Shown here in pieces: positions 1 to 7,965 of a DNA stretch of 8,074 nucleotides. The stretch spans positions 1 to 8,074 of the forward strand of contig CBDUWP010000066.1 in the NCBI GenBank assembly GCA_965370955.1, in the 5' to 3' direction. Source of the stretch: CBDUWP01 sp965370955 (lineage in GTDB: Bacteria; Planctomycetota; Phycisphaerae; Sedimentisphaerales; Anaerobacaceae). The number at the start of each line of letters is the position of its first letter. Position 1 is the stretch's first letter. Position numbers and translations under genes: made by a program. Under the pieces are notes generated by a model. It was not told the origin of the DNA and ran no database searches. It saw only the letters and a list, made by a program, of their open reading frames with translations.

Positions 1-1137
1 CGACTTAATGGCGGTGATGTCATCAGCCATCGGCCTATATTGGTTCAAATATGTCCAATTAAATCCAACATCAAGCAAGCGGCCCATCGAAACCTCGTTC
101 TTGATTACAAGAGCACTTAAAATCTTGTTCTTGGCCTTAGTTAATTCAGCTTCTGTTACGCCATTTTTTTGGAGGTCACTGTGTATGTCACCGACTATCT
201 CGATGACCTGCTCGGACTTATCCTTGTCGCATCTGAAATAGCTATAAACCAAGCCGACTCCGTCCATCGACATATATTGCATCGAAGCTGTTTCGGCTAA
301 AGCCTTGTCAGTCAACTCCCAGAAATAGCGAGAGCCTGTGTCGTCGCCAACAATTGTGCCGAGCAACGAATTAGCAAAACGTCGCGGGTCCTGAGCTGAT
401 ACGCCAGAACTTATCAAACAAATATGCTCGCGAGAAAGATTGGCTTTGGCTTGACGAGCTGATTGCTTGATGCCGGTATAATCAGATATCGTGCGATCAA
501 CAGATTTCTTCGTCCAACTGCCGCAAAATTTTTCTGCTATCTGACAAACAACAGCCCAATCATAATTGCCGACAACGCACAGCGTGACATTGTTGGGGGC
601 GTAACGCTTGTTGAAATATTGACGCATCTGATCGGCTGTCAAATCGTCAATGGTTTTATTAGTACCTAAAACACTGTTGCCGCAAGGGTGTTCGCCAAAG
701 TAAAGCTCACGGCATTTATCCGAAACATCAAAAGCAGGAGAGTCCTGATACATGGCGATCTCCTCCTTGATGACATTTTTTTCCATGTCAAAGTCTTCAT
801 TACGAAGCGAAGGACGCATCAGTTTACACCAAAGCTCAGTGACATCTGACATATATTCAGGCAAAACGCCAGCGTAATAAACAGTGTTCTCCTCGCTCGT
901 AAAAGCGTTGAACTGAGCGCCAGATTTATCAAACAAAGCGTTTACCTCCAAAGGACCGAGAGAATCTGTACCCTTGAACAGCATGTGCTCCAAAAAATGA
1001 GATACACCGCTAATGCCGGAATTCTCGTCCCTAGAGCCGGTTTTAACGAAAAAACCCATCGCAGCGGATAAGGCTTCTTGATTTTGTTCGCCTATAATGG
1101 TTAGGCCGTTAGAGAGCGTTTTTTGCATAAATTTCAT
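1..1137 (-). CDS. M16B zinc metallopeptidase, catalytic subunit (3' end outside window)
   Basis: This is a zinc-dependent processing peptidase of the M16 (pitrilysin/insulinase) family. 379 codons are open to the window edge with no stop; the family is usually about 410-430 residues, so a few dozen C-terminal residues are missing. The inverted zinc motif HFLEH is at residues 47-51, within GVSHFLEHMLFKGT. The distal zinc-ligand glutamate fits E126 in KEEIAMYQDSP, about 75 residues on. N77-A78-F79-T80 matches the family's substrate-edge strand. In the C-terminal half, where M16 proteins usually have the Arg/Tyr pair of REKRGLCY, residues 273-284 read WELTDKALAETA, so both residues are absent. 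No signal peptide is seen, so I infer a cytoplasmic location. The start at 1137 is five bases after the stop of the other M16 gene, with a GGA core 8 nt upstream; Met4 (1128) is a less likely alternative. It should pair with that neighbour to form one active site. Family certainty is high; the substrate is unknown. Confidence 0.93.
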   Translation of the reverse strand, partial: MKFMQKTLSNGLTIIGEQNQEALSAAMGFFVKTGSRDENSGISGVSHFLEHMLFKGTDSLGPLEVNALFDKSGAQFNAFTSEENTVYYAGVLPEYMSDVTELWCKLMRPSLRNEDFDMEKNVIKEEIAMYQDSPAFDVSDKCRELYFGEHPCGNSVLGTNKTIDDLTADQMRQYFNKRYAPNNVTLCVVGNYDWAVVCQIAEKFCGSWTKKSVDRTISDYTGIKQSARQAKANLSREHICLISSGVSAQDPRRFANSLLGTIVGDDTGSRYFWELTDKALAETASMQYMSMDGVGLVYSYFRCDKDKSEQVIEIVGDIHSDLQKNGVTEAELTKAKNKILSALVIKNEVSMGRLLDVGFNWTYLNQYRPMADDITAIKS

Positions 1138-1142
1138 GATTA

Positions 1143-2366
1143 TTATCCAATGTTTATTTGGTTGGGGCCGATGGTGACAACGGTGAATTGGCCGAAATTG
1201 TCTTTTTTCAAAAAGCTGTTTATGGACTCGATTGTTAACTGCTCAATCTTTTTCTTGATCTCTGTTAAGGGGCGAGCTTTGCCAAATATGAAATAATCAG
1301 AGCCAATGCCTGCTGCACGATTGGCTGTCGATTCACTCTGCATTATCAATCGAGACTTCAAGCCAGTCTTGGCTATTTGAACCTCGTCTTCACTGACGCC
1401 ATCTCTTAGGCGATTGAACTCCGTCTTAATCACATCAAATGTTTCCTGTGCTTTGTCAACTGTGGTTCCTGCATAAGTCATGATTCCGGCGGCTGTTTTA
1501 AGGCTGTGGTAATGGGCGCCAATGGCATAGCAAAGGCCACGCTTCTCACGAACCTCCGTGAATAATCGAGAACTCATGCTGCCGGACAAAATCGTAATGG
1601 CACTGATGGCATTATAGTAATCAGGGTCGGTCTCTGTTACGGTTTCTGTCATCATGCCAATGTGAATCTGTGCGCCGTCATTATCAATATGGCTATACAG
1701 AGGGCCTTTTGAGCCGATCTCTATGTCTGTTGGGGCAATACTTTGGTCAAAAGAAAATTTTTGCTCCAATTTCCGGCATATCAAATCGAAATCATAATTG
1801 CCGGCTATCGAAATGATTGTCTCAGACAAATTGAAGTTCTGAGCATATATATCCCTGACCCTTTGAGGATCTAATTTTTTTAATGTGTCAAGTTTGCCAA
1901 TCGTAATGTTGCCAAGAGGGGCAGGATAAAATTTCTCCCGCAATTCCAGCATAACCTTCTGTCTAGGGTCGTCAGCTAAGCTGGCTACCTCATCCATCGC
2001 TAACTGTTTGGCTAACGCAAATTGATCGTCTTTTAGTTGCGGCGAGAGCAGAATGTCACCGTATAAGTCAATGGCTTTATCTAAATTGCTGGATTCCATG
2101 ACGACGCTGAAAGTCATGAAAGAACTGCCAATTGAAGTGTGGCGATGTAAGCCGAGATTGTCGAGCTTGTCACTTAATTGTTTGCTGTTATTTTCAGCAG
2201 CACCTCTTATTATCCAGTCCGACAGTAACGCAGATAGGCCATCACAGCCCTTGGGCAAAGTCGAGGCTCCACAGGGAATCATGAAGTTTATCGCAACCGA
2301 GCCGACAGATTTCATCGTCTGGCCAATAATTGTTAATCCGTTCTTTAATGTGTGTTGCTGTATCAT
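1143..2366 (-). CDS. M16B peptidase homolog without zinc site, probable partner subunit
   Basis: This 407-residue protein is full length for a two-domain M16B peptidase and is a clear paralog of the gene that follows it; both begin with TLxNGLTIIG. The position of the zinc motif HxxEH reads A46-L-L-S49-D50 (GLSALLSDWIIRG), so all three key residues are replaced and it should be catalytically inactive alone. The C-terminal domain keeps the loop GSMSSRLF and REKRGLCY (273-280), supplying the R273/Y280 pair that holds substrate backbone in this family. This is the expected division of labour of heterodimeric M16B enzymes such as mitochondrial processing peptidase and the Sphingomonas pair. No signal peptide is visible. 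The ATG at 2366 is the first usable start after the smc stop, 59 nt upstream, with only a weak GAG ribosome-binding core 9 nt before it. No promoter or terminator is seen in that gap, so read-through from smc is likely. Confidence 0.93.
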   Translation of the reverse strand: MIQQHTLKNGLTIIGQTMKSVGSVAINFMIPCGASTLPKGCDGLSALLSDWIIRGAAENNSKQLSDKLDNLGLHRHTSIGSSFMTFSVVMESSNLDKAIDLYGDILLSPQLKDDQFALAKQLAMDEVASLADDPRQKVMLELREKFYPAPLGNITIGKLDTLKKLDPQRVRDIYAQNFNLSETIISIAGNYDFDLICRKLEQKFSFDQSIAPTDIEIGSKGPLYSHIDNDGAQIHIGMMTETVTETDPDYYNAISAITILSGSMSSRLFTEVREKRGLCYAIGAHYHSLKTAAGIMTYAGTTVDKAQETFDVIKTEFNRLRDGVSEDEVQIAKTGLKSRLIMQSESTANRAAGIGSDYFIFGKARPLTEIKKKIEQLTIESINSFLKKDNFGQFTVVTIGPNQINIG

Positions 2367-2425
2367 AATAGTGTACTCGATTTTTATGTGTGATTTATAT
2401 TTGAGGCATTTTTGATTTGTCTAAA

Positions 2426-5400
2426 TTAAGCGACAGCAGTTTGTTCCGGTTCTTTGGGCTCTTGGCCGAATTTTACGCTGATCTTTTTGCTGACGCCGCG
2501 AGTCTGCATCGTAATGCCATAAAGAGTGTCAACAATACTCATCGTACGTTTAGAGTGAGTGATGACGATGAACTGAGACGTTTTTTGGAATTCCTTGATA
2601 ATCATATTAAAGCGTTCATTGTTGGCCTCATCCAAAGCAGCGTCAACCTCGTCAAGTAAACAAAATGGCGACGGCTTAGTCTGAAACATCGAAAACAACA
2701 GGCCAATGGCTGTCATTGTTTTTTCGCCGCCGCTAAGCAATGATATACTTCTGGTTTCTTTGCCGGGAGGGCGAGCAATTATCTCAACGCCGGCTTCGAG
2801 TATGTCGTCAGTCTCCTCAAGAATGATGTCGGCTTTGCCGCCACCAAAGAGCTTGCGGAATATGATCTGGAAGTTTTCGCGAATCTCTTGGAATGTGACT
2901 TCAAATTTTTCACGAGATGTTTTGTTCAACTGATTGATCAATTGCTCCAATTGCGATTTACTGTCGTTGAGGTCTGTTACCTGATTAGTTAAAAATTCGT
3001 TTCTCTGCTCTAAATTATCCAGATCGTCAATGGCATTTAAATTGACATTACCGAGTCTGGCAATCTTGCCTTTCAAATCGGAAATTTCATTCTTAACAGC
3101 ATCCCAATCGATGTCTTGGTCAGCATAACTCTTATAAGCTTCGTCAATTTCAAGTTTCAATTCTTCTGCTACATATTCAGTCAGGTTCTGCTGTTTGACC
3201 TCCAGCTGGCTAAGCGAAATTTTCAATTGATTGATCTTTTCTTCCAACTGAGATTGCTCTTGTCTCTTCTGGCGTATCAATTGCTCGGCTTGCTTTTGCT
3301 GGTCTAATAAAGTGACAATCGTTTTGTGCAATGTTCGACTTGTCTGTTGGGCAATCTGTTTCTCGCCGTAAAGGCTATTGATTTCTGATTCGCTGGTTAA
3401 TATGTCGGTGGTTGCCTGCTCTGCTTGGTTGCTGCAGGTTGCAACTTCATTCTTGGCTGAAATAATGGTGCTGTTATTCATGGCGGCTTGAGCGTTGATG
3501 TTTTCTATCGCCTGCTGAATAGTTTTTCGCTGCTCAGTGACTTGGCTAAGCTCAATCCTAGCTGTCGTTATCTTTTCTGACATCGCCGTTTGGATCGACT
3601 GCTGGCTCGCTAATTGTTTTTCCAACTCCTCAATATGCTGTTGTCTTTGGCTATTTATGGTTTCCAAATCTTCCAGAGTCTGTTTGGAGTCATGTTCGGT
3701 TTGAACCGAGTCACTAATCTGACGAGCGAGAATGTCAATCTCACCACTTAAAATCGGCTGCTCTTTACGGATTCTATCAATGTTTTGCTCAATCGATTCG
3801 AGCTTGGATTCAACCTGAGTTTTTTCTGTATTGGCTTCATAAATAGCAGTTCTTAAATCTTGAAGCAATTTGGTCATATGACTTTTCTGTTGCTGGGCTT
3901 GAGCAAGCTCGGCGTTTATCGTTTCTGTATCAGCTGTTAAAGTTTCAATCGATTTTCGAAGTTGCTTGATTCGACTTTTTCGGGAAATAAGGCCGGAATT
4001 CTTGCTGATCGGACCAGCTTTCAAATTACTCGAACCTGTAAATAATTCACCGCTGGCTGTGACAAATTTATAACTGGTATCAAATTTAGCTGACAATTCC
4101 ATTGCCTTCTCAATCGATTCGACAACAATGGTCTTAGCTAATAATTGGTTGGCTAAAGCCTGATATTTCTCGTCTTTGACCTCGATGAGATTTGCAGCTA
4201 TCGATATGACTCCGTCAATTTCCAGTATGTTATTTGTATCTGTTGGCGGGGCGGACTGCTGAACCCTATCCAAAAAAAGAAAACTAATGCGACTGCTGAG
4301 ATTGTTCAAAGTGTCTGTGTCAGCTAAAAGTTTAGCACTATCGGAAATTATGACAGAATCCGTCTGGCCTTCCAAAGCAGCTTCTATAATTAGTGAATGT
4401 TGCTCGTCCGAGCTGATGACATCTGCCAATAAACCTTCAACGTAATCGTGATTCTGACCCAAAAAAGCTTTGACCGTATTGTTGATTCCCTCGCGACGAT
4501 TCTCCATGTCCTGCAAAATGTTCTGCTCGCTGCAAAGGGCACTCAACGATTCCTTATTACGGGCTAAAATGTTGGTGTTTGCCTTTATTGTTTCATCAGT
4601 TGTTTGAGACTGTTGATTTTTGGTGTTAAGATTCTTGCTCAATTCCGTTAAAAGGTTTTCTATATCCGAAGCCTTTGCCAGATGAGCAGCTTTTTCCGTC
4701 AACAATGTTTGAATATGGTCGTGGGCTGTATCAGATTTGGATTTTAATCTGTCTTTCTGATTTGTGAGATTGTCACGATATACGTTACTACTTTTAATCT
4801 CATTGTGTAACTGAGCTGTCTTTCTGATCATGTCAATGATGCCGGACTTTTCATCTTCCAACTGAATGCCCAACTCATTGCAAAGGTCGTTCACATCCTT
4901 GATCTGGTCACTAAGGCCAACGCAGATGTCACTTTTTTCCTGAGAGAGGCTGTCGCAGTCGGTTAACTGATTTTGATATTTAACCAAATCTGTCTCAAAT
5001 TGGTTGTGTTGACTGCTGAGCTGGTTGATGTTGTCTACAGCAGAACGCTTGCGATTATACAAATCTGTTATTGACTGGTTCAAAAAATCGATTTTTTGGG
5101 TTAATTGCTCGATTTTACTCCGTACAGTTATCAAATGATTGTCGGCTGTGTTGACTTGGGTTTCAGTCTCTATAAGCTCATTGCCCAAGCTGCTGATGGC
5201 TAAATCGTTGCGGCTGACCTCTGCTGCTACCTGCGATAATTGCTGCTCTAAAAGCGTCAAACTTTGCACGTCCTTTGCAGTCTTTGTGACTATCTTGTGA
5301 TATTCGACGAGAGAATAATTAACCTGTAATTGTTTTAAGTTCTCATTGTAAGCGAGAAAATTTCTGGCTTTGCCGGCTTGAAGCTTGATGCTCCTAAGCT

Positions 5401-6001
5401 GTTTTTGAACCTCTGTCAAAACATCTGCCAGTCGCAAAAGATTTTGCTCCGTTCGGTCAAGTTTTCTAGCGGCTTCTTTTTTGTGGGCTTTATATTTGCT
5501 GATGCCGGCTGCTTCCTCAAACAACGAACGCCGCTCATCTTTGGATGCGGTTAAAAGTCTCTCAACCTGACCCTGCTCAATAATCGAATAGGCCTTGACG
5601 CCGACCCCTGTGTCCATCAGCATTTCACGGATGTCTTTGAGACGACAGTTTTTTCCGTTAATTTGATATTGGCTTTCGCCACTTCTATAAATTTGGCGGG
5701 ATATCTCAAGCTCATCAGCATCAATGGCGATTGTGCCTCTTATGTCACTGAAAATCAAAGATACTTTTGCTGAGCCAAGGGCTTTTCTACTGCTGCTGCC
5801 GCTGAAAATAACGTCAGCCATCTGGCCGCTTCGCAAGCTCTTGGCACTCTGTTCGCCCAATACCCATTTGATCGCGTCAACAACGTTACTCTTGCCGCAA
5901 CCATTGGGGCCAACAATCGCAGTGATTTGGCAGTCAAAAACTAACTCGGTCTTATCAGCAAAACTCTTGAATCCGTCAAGGATGATCTTTTTTAATCTCA
6001 T
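2426..6001 (-). CDS. smc: Chromosome segregation ATPase SMC
   Basis: This 1191-residue protein has the full length and layout of bacterial SMC, the ATPase that dimerises at a hinge and, with ScpA/ScpB, loops and organises the chromosome. The N-terminal head starts FKSFADKTEL and carries Walker A GPNGCGKSN (31-39), then EQGQVERLL (142-150) and FEEAAGISKYK (161-171). A long Gln-rich coiled coil covers about 180-505. The hinge is about 510-670, followed by GLISRKSRI (670-678), then the returning coil to about 980 and GNVNLNAIDD (984-993). The C-terminal head has the ABC signature LSGGE (1089-1093), Walker B ending in D1117-E1118, D-loop AALDEAN and switch histidine in VITHSKRT. All ATPase residues are present. 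The start at 6001 has AGGA 8 nt upstream. A candidate promoter lies in the preceding 180-nt gap. The two M16 genes follow on the same strand. No scpA, scpB or ftsY is in the window. Confidence 0.98.
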   Translation of the reverse strand: MRLKKIILDGFKSFADKTELVFDCQITAIVGPNGCGKSNVVDAIKWVLGEQSAKSLRSGQMADVIFSGSSSRKALGSAKVSLIFSDIRGTIAIDADELEISRQIYRSGESQYQINGKNCRLKDIREMLMDTGVGVKAYSIIEQGQVERLLTASKDERRSLFEEAAGISKYKAHKKEAARKLDRTEQNLLRLADVLTEVQKQLRSIKLQAGKARNFLAYNENLKQLQVNYSLVEYHKIVTKTAKDVQSLTLLEQQLSQVAAEVSRNDLAISSLGNELIETETQVNTADNHLITVRSKIEQLTQKIDFLNQSITDLYNRKRSAVDNINQLSSQHNQFETDLVKYQNQLTDCDSLSQEKSDICVGLSDQIKDVNDLCNELGIQLEDEKSGIIDMIRKTAQLHNEIKSSNVYRDNLTNQKDRLKSKSDTAHDHIQTLLTEKAAHLAKASDIENLLTELSKNLNTKNQQSQTTDETIKANTNILARNKESLSALCSEQNILQDMENRREGINNTVKAFLGQNHDYVEGLLADVISSDEQHSLIIEAALEGQTDSVIISDSAKLLADTDTLNNLSSRISFLFLDRVQQSAPPTDTNNILEIDGVISIAANLIEVKDEKYQALANQLLAKTIVVESIEKAMELSAKFDTSYKFVTASGELFTGSSNLKAGPISKNSGLISRKSRIKQLRKSIETLTADTETINAELAQAQQQKSHMTKLLQDLRTAIYEANTEKTQVESKLESIEQNIDRIRKEQPILSGEIDILARQISDSVQTEHDSKQTLEDLETINSQRQQHIEELEKQLASQQSIQTAMSEKITTARIELSQVTEQRKTIQQAIENINAQAAMNNSTIISAKNEVATCSNQAEQATTDILTSESEINSLYGEKQIAQQTSRTLHKTIVTLLDQQKQAEQLIRQKRQEQSQLEEKINQLKISLSQLEVKQQNLTEYVAEELKLEIDEAYKSYADQDIDWDAVKNEISDLKGKIARLGNVNLNAIDDLDNLEQRNEFLTNQVTDLNDSKSQLEQLINQLNKTSREKFEVTFQEIRENFQIIFRKLFGGGKADIILEETDDILEAGVEIIARPPGKETRSISLLSGGEKTMTAIGLLFSMFQTKPSPFCLLDEVDAALDEANNERFNMIIKEFQKTSQFIVITHSKRTMSIVDTLYGITMQTRGVSKKISVKFGQEPKEPEQTAVA

Positions 6002-6104
6002 TTAATAGGTCCTGATTATGATAACGATGGAAATAATGGTTTCCTGACAATTCTCAATATTCTACGGCAGTAATGCTGCTTCAATGCCAAACTCCATGTG
6101 CGAA

Positions 6105-6133
6105 AGTATAACGCTTGTTGGTACCGATGTACA
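6105..6133 (-). promoter_or_regulatory. Candidate sigma70-type promoter for smc and the M16 genes
   Basis: Reading the minus strand, TGTACA (6133-6128; 4 of 6 to the -35 consensus) is followed after exactly 17 nt by TATACT (6110-6105; 5 of 6 to the -10 consensus). Transcription would begin near 6098 and give a leader of roughly 97 nt before the smc ATG. The match lies in the only sizeable gap upstream of smc. It is a consensus match by eye, without experimental support. Confidence 0.45.
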
Positions 6134-6145
6134 GTTGTTATCGGT
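6123..6145. repeat. Short inverted repeat overlapping the smc promoter -35
   Basis: ACCGAT (6123-6128) and its reverse complement ATCGGT (6140-6145) are separated by 11 nt. The repeat overlaps the putative -35 hexamer, the usual place for a repressor site. The arms are only 6 bp, so chance is a real alternative. Confidence 0.25.
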
Positions 6146-6181
6146 CGAAAAGTACAATTGGCTTGATTTATAGGGGGAAAA

Positions 6182-7792
6182 TTAGTTGATTGTCGGCAAA
6201 GGCCCAGCTTTGAACTGGGCATCGACTATGCCTTTTTCGCACATCTGTCTCAAAATGTCGACAACTTGACAATAACTCAAGCCAAGTCCAATTTTGACCT
6301 TCGTACCGGAATTCTTCACTGGCAAATTACACAATCGCTCTATTATGTCACCTACCTCATAGCTGCATTTGAGATTGACAAGAACCTCTTTTCTCGTGGG
6401 ATGTCTCTGGATTATGGATACATAACCCTGATCAGGTGAGGAATTTATGGTCACTGTCAAATCGGGAGACTGTAGAAAAATATCTTTCTTGCAGGTCAAA
6501 GGAGAGCCGAAAATTGTGATTACCGGCCGATTACTGCGACTGACGTGGATGTATCTATTTTTGGCCATCATGATCTCTCTTACGTAAAAACCCTGAGTGA
6601 TTGGTCTGATCGAAATAAAAGTATCGTTGAGCTTTTCTAATATGTCACTCGCTGCTAATTTGGCTTGAAAATTGTCCTGCTGAATGACTTTCCTAGCGAC
6701 ATTCGATATGTCATTGCGGCTGGCGGCGACTTCTATCGCTGTAAGAGCTTCTATCTTATACGAAGAATTGCCGATGGCTATCTCTCTCAAACAGTCAAAG
6801 GCTTTGTCGTATTTCAAATTTAGAAGGCAACGAGCGACACTTAAACGCAAACCAGTGTCTTGGCTATTAAGCAATGGTTTAAGTTTGGAAAAGCATCTTG
6901 TGCCAATAGCCTCAAGGGCTACCTCATCGGTATATTTTTGTGAGGCTATTTGAAGCCTATCAATATGGTAATCTATCCTTTGATCGACAAATGGTTGGCT
7001 GTCAATTATGTACAGCGATTTTACCATAGCTATAAATCTTTTTCTGTTACTTCTATATTTACGAGGCAAATTTAACTCTATTATGCTGGCGGATACGGCA
7101 TTGGCTGTCTTTTCGCCGAAACGACCGTTGATCCTGTTTTGAATCAAACTGGAACTCCGGTAATCAGGGGCGATTAAGGATAAGGATAATTTGTAGTGAC
7201 CTAAAGATATGCCGCCGCCAAGAATGTAGCCTGTTTTTTTGTTCGTCTCTGTTACTGTAAAAACAGGACCTTGAGCTGTGGCTAAGGTTCTAACGCCCAA
7301 AGCGACATGGCCGGCAGGTTTTAAATCGGCTTCGTAAAGCCAGCCATTTTCCAGAGATGTTGTTTGAGATTGGTCAATAGCGCTAACCTTTAAATTGAAA
7401 CGCTGGCTCTTGTAAGTAGTGGGCAAAGTGGCGGAAATCTTGACAACTGCTGTCTCGCGACTGTTGATTATGTTGTTGGGACGAATGTTTTTGGCACTGG
7501 AACGCTTCAATATATATTGCTTTAGATAGTTTCGCATCTCTGGAGGGCAATCAGAGGAGCCTGTGTTCTTTAAGCCGCCAACGAGGCCAAAACCCTCAAC
7601 TTTTAAATTGGCTGGGACTAATAGCTCTGCTAATTGGCCAATGGTTGTGTCGGCTGTTATGCCGAGAGCTTCCTGCGGTTTGGCTTTGGGTTTGGTTGCT
7701 AATTTGTCAAGTTGTACGCAGCCGCAAAACAATGACAATACGACCGCAATAGTCAATATAATGATTAGATTGCTTAATGAACGCTTTTTCAT
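6182..7792 (-). CDS. FlgI-like (P-ring family) lipoprotein with internal HEAT-like repeats
   Basis: This 536-residue envelope protein starts with a basic n-region and hydrophobic segment ending in a lipobox (L21-F-C-G-C25), so it is probably lipid-anchored at Cys25. Residues 60-262 resemble flagellar P-ring protein FlgI. VEGFGLVGGLKNTG (65-78) parallels FlgI's GYGLVVGLxGTG, ATLPTTYKSQRFNLKVSAI (121-139) parallels its ASLPPFxxxGQxIDVxVSS strand, and later segments follow in the same order. The last 35 residues (LGLSYCQVVDILRQM, 503-517, and on) resemble FlgI's C-terminus. Between them, about 285-390 is helical with a 30-residue periodicity (blocks near 311, 341 and 371) typical of HEAT-like repeats, absent from ordinary FlgI of about 350-370 residues. 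FlgI forms the ring around the flagellar rod in the peptidoglycan layer; whether this protein does so is unproven, as no other flagellar gene is nearby. The start at 7792 has AAGGA 11 nt upstream. smc follows after 180 nt. A distant, non-flagellar FlgI paralog is equally possible. Confidence 0.8.
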   Translation of the reverse strand: MKKRSLSNLIIILTIAVVLSLFCGCVQLDKLATKPKAKPQEALGITADTTIGQLAELLVPANLKVEGFGLVGGLKNTGSSDCPPEMRNYLKQYILKRSSAKNIRPNNIINSRETAVVKISATLPTTYKSQRFNLKVSAIDQSQTTSLENGWLYEADLKPAGHVALGVRTLATAQGPVFTVTETNKKTGYILGGGISLGHYKLSLSLIAPDYRSSSLIQNRINGRFGEKTANAVSASIIELNLPRKYRSNRKRFIAMVKSLYIIDSQPFVDQRIDYHIDRLQIASQKYTDEVALEAIGTRCFSKLKPLLNSQDTGLRLSVARCLLNLKYDKAFDCLREIAIGNSSYKIEALTAIEVAASRNDISNVARKVIQQDNFQAKLAASDILEKLNDTFISIRPITQGFYVREIMMAKNRYIHVSRSNRPVITIFGSPLTCKKDIFLQSPDLTVTINSSPDQGYVSIIQRHPTRKEVLVNLKCSYEVGDIIERLCNLPVKNSGTKVKIGLGLSYCQVVDILRQMCEKGIVDAQFKAGPLPTIN

Positions 7793-7870
7793 CTTTTTAT
7801 AGATCCTTCAAAATTATTATCTTTACATGCTTAAAATCGGACACAAAGGCTGCTATGATGAATTTTTATT

Positions 7871-7898
7871 TTGCCATTTAGCTAAATATAATTAAAAT
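7871..7898 (+). promoter_or_regulatory. Candidate sigma70-type promoter for the divergent oxidoreductase gene
   Basis: TTGCCA (7871-7876; 5 of 6 to the -35 consensus) and TAAAAT (7893-7898; 5 of 6 to the -10 consensus) are 16 nt apart. Transcription would start near 7905, about 60 nt before the ATG at 7966. The region is AT-rich, and competing matches exist: a perfect TATAAT at 7887-7892 with a poor -35, and TTAAAA (7831-7836) 17 nt before TATGAT (7854-7859). The exact promoter is therefore uncertain. I see no equally good promoter for the FlgI-like gene on the other strand. Confidence 0.4.
7876..7887. repeat. Perfect 12-bp palindrome in the promoter spacer
   Basis: ATTTAGCTAAAT is identical to its own reverse complement over 12 bp. 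It begins at the last base of the putative -35 hexamer and lies in the spacer before the -10, so it is placed like an operator. It sits between two divergent genes and could affect both. AT-rich intergenic DNA produces such palindromes by chance now and then. Confidence 0.35.
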
Positions 7899-7965
7899 GA
7901 GTGTTTATGCAACCTAATTGATTGTTTTTGATTTTGAACTGACGAACTTGAAAGGATGGTGGGCT

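Noticed and set aside
463..669. Plus-strand open frame of 68 codons opposite the catalytic M16 gene
   Set aside because: It lies fully antisense to a well-supported peptidase gene, and no family is recognised.
2367..2425. The 59-nt gap between smc and the first M16 gene, checked for a terminator, promoter or small gene
   Set aside because: No hairpin with a T-run, no paired promoter hexamers and no start codon in frame were seen.
2417..2659. Plus-strand open frame of 80 codons opposite the 3' end of smc
   Set aside because: It is antisense to the conserved Walker B and switch region of SMC, whose codon constraints explain the open frame. It has no recognisable product.
6202..6220. GC-rich hairpin GCCCAG / CTGGGC with a 7-nt loop near the end of the FlgI-like gene, considered as a terminator
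   Set aside because: It lies inside the coding sequence before the stop codon and is not followed by a T-run on the minus strand, so it is not a standard intrinsic terminator.
6016..6222. A 68-codon minus-strand open frame across the end of the FlgI-like gene and the gap before smc
   Set aside because: It begins inside the FlgI-like coding sequence in another frame. Its translation has no recognisable motif, and its composition looks like translated non-coding DNA.
7563..7802. Plus-strand open frame opposite the N-terminus of the FlgI-like lipoprotein
   Set aside because: The minus strand has a signal peptide, lipobox and FlgI motifs here, so the plus-strand frame is a shadow.
7816..7844. 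GATAAT (7821-7816) with GTGTCC (7844-7839) as a minus-strand promoter for the FlgI-like gene
   Set aside because: The -35 matches only 3 of 6 bases. In AT-rich DNA this is not distinguishable from chance.
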